Below, piece by piece: positions 58,111-64,000 of a DNA stretch of 64,000 nucleotides; position 1 is the stretch's first letter, and the number at the start of each line of letters is the position of its first letter. Under the pieces are notes generated by a model. That model was not told the origin of the DNA and did not search any database. It saw only the letters and a program-made list of their open reading frames with translations. The stretch comes from Neolewinella persica DSM 23188 (GTDB lineage Bacteria; Bacteroidota; Bacteroidia; Chitinophagales; Saprospiraceae), in contig NZ_KB890419.1 in NCBI RefSeq assembly GCF_000373105.1, positions 92,307 through 156,306 of the forward strand, written 5' to 3'. Made by a program: the position numbers and the translations under genes.

Positions 58111-59574
58111 ATGGCCTGCAAATCCTGCGGATCCGGAACGAACGAAGATGGCACACCAAAAGGTTGTGGCAGTAAAGGTTCCTGTAATACCAGCTCCTGT
58201 AATAAACGGAGTGCCTACGACTGGCTGTCTGACCTCGGTATCGACGATCCTTACGCCAACAACATCGTTGAGGTAAGCTTCAAAGACGGTGCCTCCCAAG
58301 GCTTCTACCATGCGCCGGCAGACCTGGAAGTTTTTACCGGGGACAACGTCGCGGTGGAAACAAATAACGGCTTCAACGTAGGCCGGATCACCCTCAGCGG
58401 TGAACTGGTTCGACTACAAATGAAAAAGAAAAAGGTGGCCGAAGCCAAAGTCACCGAATCCGTAATACGGCGGGCCAACGCCCGCGATATGGAAAAGGTG
58501 GCCGAAGTCCGGCTTCTCGAAAAGGAAACCCTGGTAAAGGCCCGGGCGATCTCCCGGCAGAACCACGTAAAGATGAAGGTGGCCGACGTCGAATACCAGG
58601 GGGACGGCCGCAAGGCAACGATCTATTACACGGCAGATGACCGAATCGACTTCCGGGAGCTGGTCCGCCAGTTCTCCCACCAGTTTCGGGTCAAAATCGA
58701 AATGCGGCAGATTGGCCCCCGGCAGGAGACCAGCCGTTTGGGCGGTATTGGTAGCTGTGGCCGTGAGTTGTGCTGTTCCACTTGGCTGAGTGATTTCAAT
58801 GCCGTTAATACCGCCGCTGCGCGCTACCAGAACATCGCCATCAACCAGGCGAAACTTTCCGGACAGTGCGGTCGCCTGAAGTGCTGTCTCAATTACGAAC
58901 TGGATACCTACATGGAGGCCCTCGAAGCCTTCCCCAAAAAGGCCGACAAACTGAAAACGGGTGCCGGCCTCGCCATCCTGATCAAGACCGATATCTTCAA
59001 GGGAATCATGTACTATACTTACCGCGAAAATCGTGGGCTGTTGTACCCAATCCCCGTAGCCAAAGTTCATGAGATCATCGCCATGAACAAAGCTGGAAAC
59101 GAACCCGTCGACCTGCAAAGCAACCAACTCGTCGTCGAAACGAAGGAAGAAGTCTTCGGCTACGATGATGTCACCGGAGCCATCGACCTCAAGCCGCTTG
59201 AAAAGCGCAAGAATAAGCGGCGGAATAAATCAGGTGGTGGTAAGCCCCAGGGCAAGTCAGGCAACTCTCGGCGGAAGTCCTCCGGCGGTACTGCTAAGGC
59301 TGGTTCCGGAGGTAGTTCTGCTGAAGGCAAGAAGGAGTCTGGTGGAGAAAAGAAAGAAGGTACACGCAGCAACAAGCGCCGCAACCGGAACAACCGCAAG
59401 AAAAAAAGCGGTGACAGCGCTAATAGGCCGAACGCTAATGCCTCGGGTAATTCCTCAAATACAAAACCCACCGACAGCAAGCCATCGGGAGATGGTGGAA
59501 AGGGAGGCGGCACGCCCCGGAAAAAACGGACTGGGCGGCGGAAGAAGACCGGGGGCGGGCCGCCTAAGGAGTAA
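58111..59574 (+). CDS. ricT: PSP1/RicT-family regulatory protein with basic tail
   Basis: A 487-residue protein from ATG 58111 (18 codons inside the longest frame). N-terminal Cys-rich ACKSCGSGTNEDGTPKGCGS and CNTSSCNKRS. The PSP1 domain (~55-300) has YNIVEVSFKDG-like NIVEVSFKDGASQGFYHAP, TSRLGGIGSCGRELCCSTWL and GQCGRLKCCLNYELDTYMEA, whose cysteines match the Fe-S ligands of Bacillus RicT (YaaT). There it acts with RicA/RicF on RNase Y-dependent mRNA maturation. The last ~120 residues are a Lys/Arg/Gly/Ser low-complexity tail, which may bind nucleic acid. No RicA or RicF gene is in the window. Confidence 0.88.
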   Translation: MACKSCGSGTNEDGTPKGCGSKGSCNTSSCNKRSAYDWLSDLGIDDPYANNIVEVSFKDGASQGFYHAPADLEVFTGDNVAVETNNGFNVGRITLSGELVRLQMKKKKVAEAKVTESVIRRANARDMEKVAEVRLLEKETLVKARAISRQNHVKMKVADVEYQGDGRKATIYYTADDRIDFRELVRQFSHQFRVKIEMRQIGPRQETSRLGGIGSCGRELCCSTWLSDFNAVNTAAARYQNIAINQAKLSGQCGRLKCCLNYELDTYMEALEAFPKKADKLKTGAGLAILIKTDIFKGIMYYTYRENRGLLYPIPVAKVHEIIAMNKAGNEPVDLQSNQLVVETKEEVFGYDDVTGAIDLKPLEKRKNKRRNKSGGGKPQGKSGNSRRKSSGGTAKAGSGGSSAEGKKESGGEKKEGTRSNKRRNRNNRKKKSGDSANRPNANASGNSSNTKPTDSKPSGDGGKGGGTPRKKRTGRRKKTGGGPPKE

Positions 59575-59785
59575 ACGGATCAATTGTCTATGGATTTACC
59601 TGATGTTTGTTTGCGTATCAATGAAAACGCTGTTGGACTTACCGGCAGTAGTTTATGCAGAACTGACGGATGATAGCTATGAGAAGGGCACAGCCCATTC
59701 GTCCTAACTTCCCAGAAACTTCAACAGCGTCGTTCGAACCATGACTTTTTCGAATTTCCATCTTTAGTGTCCGGGTATACTTCAG

Positions 59786-62700
59786 TTACCGCCCGCGAAT
59801 ATGCCGCCGGGCAATCACCGTCAAATCAGTAGTGACAATCATAGTTTGGGTGCCAATCGGGAGGTAGTTACCGATGTCCATAGCTTCTCCATCTTGTCTG
59901 AATGGTTCATCTATGGGACCGGTAATCAGTTCCCGTTGGTCCTGATAAAGCAGTAGGCCGTTTTCATCGAAAAAGTGGAACGTTGCCGTTACATTTCGGG
60001 TGGCAGTGCCTCTTACCCGGAAATTACCTTCATGTGGGATGGGCCAAATCTCTATGTCCCTCAGGTCGCTACCGAAAGAAATTCCAGATTCCAATCCAAG
60101 GCTGTCCAGACTTTCGAATATTTCTATCTCTCGCTCAATAGAGGCGTAGCAACCTCCGGAGTAGGCATCCATGCCTATTTGATAGATGCCAGGTTCGGCA
60201 AAGGAGAAGTTGTTTAAGAAGCCTGTGCTGTTAAGTAACGTAACCCGGCTGTCATCGTAATACCATACTACCGAGTCAGGGGAAGGCTGTGTACGGTTAA
60301 TGACGGTGATGGCAGTATCAATTACGCCCCGTGTTGGCATCAGCAGGTCTGCGAAGAATTCCTCGTTGTTCAGGAAGTCTACTGAGAAAGTATCGACGAA
60401 AACACAGCCGCCTCCATTATTAACGGTAAGTATATATTCCCCAGGTAAAGCAGCGGAGAATTCAGTTCCTTCTTCGGACGCACCGCCTGGTGAAACCCAG
60501 GTGTAAGAGAGTTGATCGTTAATATCCTGAAGGCTGAAATTAACCACGTTGACGGAGCAAACTGAGGTGTCGTTAACACGAGCGTCAACAGCAGCGATAA
60601 CGGGGTCTTCCCGCAGTTCGATCAACAGACTGGTTGAACAACCAGTGTTATCAGTTACCGTTAGGCCATAGGCGCCTGAAGGGAGGTCGAAGCGGGTCGC
60701 ATTGGTAGAGCCGTCGGACCAGCTAAAGTTGTAGTCCCCGGATCCGCCGGAGGCAGTTACGGCAATCTCTCCATCAGCCTCTCCATAGCAGAACGGCGGT
60801 ACCACTACATCAGGAGTTACCTCGAGTGGTAGGAATAGGTCCACATTTATGGTATCCGTTTGAGCGGGACATTCTGTTTGAGGGTTACGAACGTGGACGA
60901 CGTAGGTTCCCGCTACCAGGCCAGTGAAGGAAGTAGCTTCGGTAAATGACCCATCATTGAGGGCAAATTCAAGCCCGTCAATCGTGGGGATAAGAAGTAT
61001 TGATCCACCCGTGCTTTCCGGACAGTCTCCCGCTGGGAAAGAGGTAGCTCCGGCAATCAAACGCTCATCATTAGCACCAACGATAACGATGCTATATACG
61101 GAGGTGCATTCGTTACTCGTGGAACCAACCATTAAGTTGTAGTTGCCTGCAGCGAGAGCCGTGAAGTTGCCTCCGTTCCAGCTTTGCCCACCGTCGATAC
61201 TGTAGCGTTGCCCCATTGCTCCAATAACTGTTATTGCACCTGCGGCCGCGCCACAATCTGCGTCAGTTACGCGTACCGAATCAACCTGAGCTTCGAAGCC
61301 ACCATTGATGCGTACACTATCAGACCAGCTGACACAATTTGCTGCGCCGCGGTAACGAACGCCCACCAAGTGAAGCCCGGAAGACAAGTCAGTACCAGTG
61401 GCTTGGTTGCTCCAAGTGTCTCCACCATCAAAGGTGAATTCCGTATTAGAGGAAGCTCTTTCGGTCCTGACAGTAATCCTGCCGTCATTGCTTTCGCATG
61501 CTGTTACGTCGGTTATAATTATGTCGGTTATCACCGGAGAACGTTCCCCTTCTACGATGATTGGGATATTCCAACTGAAGATACAGCCAGTGATCGAATC
61601 TCGTATGGAAGCCATATAAGTGCCTGCCATCACATCCGGGAATACGGCAGATGCCTGCCAGGCCCCGGAACCAATCCGGTAGTTGGTGCTTGCCGTCACT
61701 CGCTCGCTCGTCAGGGTAATTGTCCCGTCTGCGCTGTTGCAAGCCGTAGCTGAAGTAGCCGTAACTGCGGTGATGATGGGCTGGTCTTCAGTAGCGAGTA
61801 TCAGCAAGGTATCCGGACGGAATTCACAGTCACCGTTTGCCGGGCTTACCACGAGGCTGTAAGCACCACTGCTCAAGTTCCGGTAGACTTGGTTGGTACT
61901 TGCGGTCGTGCCTCCATCGATACTGAAGAAAAGAGAAGCATTAGGGTCTGCTGGAAGGAAAGAAATACTACCGGAAGTTGTATTGCATTCTTCTGGGGTG
62001 ACGACTTCAATTGCCGCCATCAGGTTAGGTAAGGAAGCCATGCTAAAGGGAATGCCACTAAATGTGCATCCGGTACCGTCAACAGTACGAACCAAGAGCT
62101 GGTAATCGCCCGGCTCCAGGAATTCATATGTTGAAGAAGGACCCCAGGTCATGCCAGCATCAATACTGAATTCAAGGTCTTCTCGCGCTGTTTGGAAGCG
62201 TACGTAGCCGGAGGCATTGTCGCAACCAGCGGAAGCAGATAGCTCAATATTGGGGACAATCTCTAATAACGGCCGGGTACAAGCAGTGTCGGCTATGGAA
62301 AGCGTTACCCTGCAAGGTCCGGCAGCACTACAACCCAATTGATCGACTACGCTAAAGGAGTAATCGCCCTCAACTAAATCACTTATTCTAATCAGGTTAG
62401 CACTGGTGACGGAGTCTCCGGAAACGGGGCCACCGTAAGAAATAGTATAAATACCGTTTCCACCTGATAAGGTAAGGTCGACAAAACCGTCCTGTTGCCC
62501 CGCAACGGAAACGGCCGTGGCCACACAAGATATTTGAAGAGAATCAGGTGCGGTGATGGTGACGGTGTCAGACCGCATACAACCGTTCCCATTGGTAATG
62601 TCAACCCAATAAGTTCCTGCAGGGAGATCGGTGCGGAGTTGATCTTCTGACCCATCTTCCCAGCGGTATTGGATTGGCTCAAGGCCACCTGAAATGGTGG

Positions 62701-64000
62701 CAACGATTCGCCCGTCACGGCTGTCTTGGCAATCTAATCGCAGCGATTCGGCATTAATGGAAGCAGTAAAGGCAGCGGCTTCGTCGATTACCATAAAGCT
62801 GTCGACTAAGCTACAGCCATTGTCATCCGTGATGGTTACCCAATAGGTTCCGGCATCGATGATGTTACTCAGTACGGCACCTTCAGCAATGCCGCCGGGA
62901 GACCAATCATAGTCATAATCTCCTGTGCCACCACTAGCCATTACAACGATTTGCTGAGGTCCACTACAGTCAACAGAGGTCACAACGGCGGAATCAATAA
63001 CAAGAGGAGCGGGCTCGGGAACATTGATGGGTACCACAATGCTACAACCACTACCGTCGGTAATAGTGACAAAGTGTTCACCACTTGGTGTGGAGAAAAT
63101 GGTTGGCGTATTCCCCACGCCAGGGATGCTCCATTCGTAGTTTAAAGGCTCCACAACGGTTCCAATTGATTCAACGTTTACTACGCCAGTTGCCCCATTA
63201 CATAAAATGGGACTAAGTACCTGAATATTAGCGCTGAAAGGAATATCAGCGACGATACTATCACTTAATACCAGTGTGCAGCCACCTTGTGTAATGGTTA
63301 CGGTATACCGACCTTCCGACAAATTAGTCAAGTCCTGGGAAGTTTCGTCATTGCTCCACCTGTAGGTTGTCGTCGTGGTACTATCGTGCTGGAGGTCGAT
63401 AGCTCCAACGTTACCACAATTGATATTAGTGGTCTGTAGATTGGCCGTAATCATACCGCCTTGTTCCGTAAGTAGCATGCTTTCGATTGCACTACATTCA
63501 CCGGAAGTAACCGTTACTGAGTAAAGACCTGGAGCAAGATTACGCCTGGTTGATAGGGTAGATGTACTGTCCGACCATCGATAGGTCGGATTAGGAAAGT
63601 CATCACTAACGCTAATGCTGATAGCGCCATTGGATACTCCACAAGTGGGTTGATTAACGGAAGTAGTCCAACTCAGTTCCGGTGTTTGTATAAGTTCAAT
63701 CGTGTCTGTAACGGCACAACCATTACTGTCAGATACAGTAACGTAGTAAGTTCCCGCAGCCAGGCTGTCCCGTGATAATGCACCTTCTCCAACATCACGC
63801 CATACGGCTGTGTAGCCGGAGCTGCCACCGCTTGGGTTCAATTGGATTGTTCCCAGGGCGCGGCCGCAGGTACCGGGGAGGGTTGAAGGAGCAAGGACTA
63901 GCGTGTCTGGCGCATCGATCGTCGTGGTTGCGCTTGTACTACATTCGTTCTCATCAACAACGGTAACGGTGTAGGTCCCTGCCTGGCGATTCGGTAGGGT
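59786..64000 (-). CDS. Giant SprB-type repeat adhesin, C-terminal part (5' end outside window)
   Basis: At least 1404 residues, open to the window edge; the TTG at 63841 is internal. It consists of SprB/PKD-like repeats of ~70-90 residues such as LSGGTGDYDYDWSPGGIAEG..., GTYWVTITDDNGCSLVDSF and GLYSVTVTSGECSAIESM. A second, divergent repeat type follows (SIDGGTTASTNQVYRNLSSG; TFDGGDTWSNQATGTDLSSG) in the middle. The end (EIWPIPHEGNFRVRGTATRN, then YLPIGTQTMIVTTDLTVIAR) resembles a T9SS sorting domain. SprB-type proteins are gliding adhesins moved along the cell surface. Lower GC than the core genes. Two dispersed motif copies fall in repeat turns. Confidence 0.9.
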   Translation of the reverse strand, partial: TLPNRQAGTYTVTVVDENECSTSATTTIDAPDTLVLAPSTLPGTCGRALGTIQLNPSGGSSGYTAVWRDVGEGALSRDSLAAGTYYVTVSDSNGCAVTDTIELIQTPELSWTTSVNQPTCGVSNGAISISVSDDFPNPTYRWSDSTSTLSTRRNLAPGLYSVTVTSGECSAIESMLLTEQGGMITANLQTTNINCGNVGAIDLQHDSTTTTTYRWSNDETSQDLTNLSEGRYTVTITQGGCTLVLSDSIVADIPFSANIQVLSPILCNGATGVVNVESIGTVVEPLNYEWSIPGVGNTPTIFSTPSGEHFVTITDGSGCSIVVPINVPEPAPLVIDSAVVTSVDCSGPQQIVVMASGGTGDYDYDWSPGGIAEGAVLSNIIDAGTYWVTITDDNGCSLVDSFMVIDEAAAFTASINAESLRLDCQDSRDGRIVATISGGLEPIQYRWEDGSEDQLRTDLPAGTYWVDITNGNGCMRSDTVTITAPDSLQISCVATAVSVAGQQDGFVDLTLSGGNGIYTISYGGPVSGDSVTSANLIRISDLVEGDYSFSVVDQLGCSAAGPCRVTLSIADTACTRPLLEIVPNIELSASAGCDNASGYVRFQTAREDLEFSIDAGMTWGPSSTYEFLEPGDYQLLVRTVDGTGCTFSGIPFSMASLPNLMAAIEVVTPEECNTTSGSISFLPADPNASLFFSIDGGTTASTNQVYRNLSSGAYSLVVSPANGDCEFRPDTLLILATEDQPIITAVTATSATACNSADGTITLTSERVTASTNYRIGSGAWQASAVFPDVMAGTYMASIRDSITGCIFSWNIPIIVEGERSPVITDIIITDVTACESNDGRITVRTERASSNTEFTFDGGDTWSNQATGTDLSSGLHLVGVRYRGAANCVSWSDSVRINGGFEAQVDSVRVTDADCGAAAGAITVIGAMGQRYSIDGGQSWNGGNFTALAAGNYNLMVGSTSNECTSVYSIVIVGANDERLIAGATSFPAGDCPESTGGSILLIPTIDGLEFALNDGSFTEATSFTGLVAGTYVVHVRNPQTECPAQTDTINVDLFLPLEVTPDVVVPPFCYGEADGEIAVTASGGSGDYNFSWSDGSTNATRFDLPSGAYGLTVTDNTGCSTSLLIELREDPVIAAVDARVNDTSVCSVNVVNFSLQDINDQLSYTWVSPGGASEEGTEFSAALPGEYILTVNNGGGCVFVDTFSVDFLNNEEFFADLLMPTRGVIDTAITVINRTQPSPDSVVWYYDDSRVTLLNSTGFLNNFSFAEPGIYQIGMDAYSGGCYASIEREIEIFESLDSLGLESGISFGSDLRDIEIWPIPHEGNFRVRGTATRNVTATFHFFDENGLLLYQDQRELITGPIDEPFRQDGEAMDIGNYLPIGTQTMIVTTDLTVIARRHIRGR
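61236..61252 (-). repeat. Dispersed 17-bp motif, copy 15
   Basis: GGCGCGGCCGCAGGTGC on the minus strand in the adhesin gene, read as GAAAGA within CGAAAGAITV. Confidence 0.8.
63857..63873 (+). repeat. Dispersed 17-bp motif, copy 16
   Basis: GGCGCGGCCGCAGGTAC (one change) in the adhesin gene; the coding strand reads GTCGRALG. Confidence 0.7.

Noticed and set aside
59612..59707. Short frame after ricT with start ATG and about 34 codons
   Set aside because: No homology recognised and no start signal; the region looks like an intergenic inverted repeat (ACGCTGTTG/CAACAGCGT).
1..64000. Prophage or large mobile island
   Set aside because: No phage structural genes, integrase, transposase or att-like repeats beside the tRNA were seen.

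Overview
The window looks like chromosomal DNA of a member of the Bacteroidota, most likely a marine Lewinella-like member of the Saprospiria. The evidence is gliding and type IX secretion genes (GldB, a PorT-like barrel, T9SS sorting domains, an SprB-type adhesin), LpxD, a GHMP kinase of mevalonate-kinase type, LytTR and membrane-anchored AraC regulators, TAnnTTTG promoters and few Shine-Dalgarno sites. GC is roughly 55 percent in most genes. It is visibly lower in the HipBA region and in the orphan secreted protein at 45.4-46.1 kb. The genus is an inference; no rRNA is present.

Layout. 0-4.9 kb: the 3' part of NAD synthetase, an ADP-ribosylglycohydrolase (ARH), an internally deleted second ARH, a HipBA toxin-antitoxin pair with twin operators, and an intact third ARH. 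5.1-12.7 kb: MarR regulator, RND adaptor and pump, a 5'-nucleotidase, GtrA, and a TolC channel. 12.8-15.4 kb: secreted surface proteins and a DUF1440-like membrane protein. 15.5-19.5 kb: GH3-family enzyme, SH3 protein, LpxD, RNase HII. 19.7-25.3 kb: membrane AraC regulator with a serine hydrolase, two membrane proteins (one LytTR), GHMP kinase, tRNA-Met. 25.5-30.1 kb: ABC ATPase with a permease/M1-peptidase fusion. 30.6-34.2 kb: outer-membrane barrels and GldB. 34.3-37.7 kb: overlapping ATL, tsaB, truA, WecA/MraY-like and crcB genes. 37.9-40.6 kb: O-antigen ligase-like and Wzz-like proteins. 40.8-41.7 kb: two tandem free-standing TonB plug lipoproteins. 41.8-59.6 kb: thrS, esterases, AraC and alcohol dehydrogenase, MFS, CotH, aldose epimerase, SulP, holB, ricT. 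59.8 kb to the end: the C-terminal part of a giant repeat adhesin, running off the window.

The most unusual signal is not a gene. A 17-bp motif, close to GGCGSGRNCGCAGGTGC, recurs about every 4 kb on both strands, between genes and inside them. Twelve copies share the exact core CGCAGGTGC, where chance predicts about one. Inside genes it is read in several frames, and in the adhesin it replaces repeat residues without changing length. A second layer is a set of intergenic palindromes built from reiterated short words (three families: accaatag, gttgtcggg, cagtattcaggg). They sit at gene borders in place of ordinary terminators. Other points of interest are the HipBA/ARH island with its deletion scar, the tandem plug lipoproteins, and a 197-bp element with 36-bp inverted ends.
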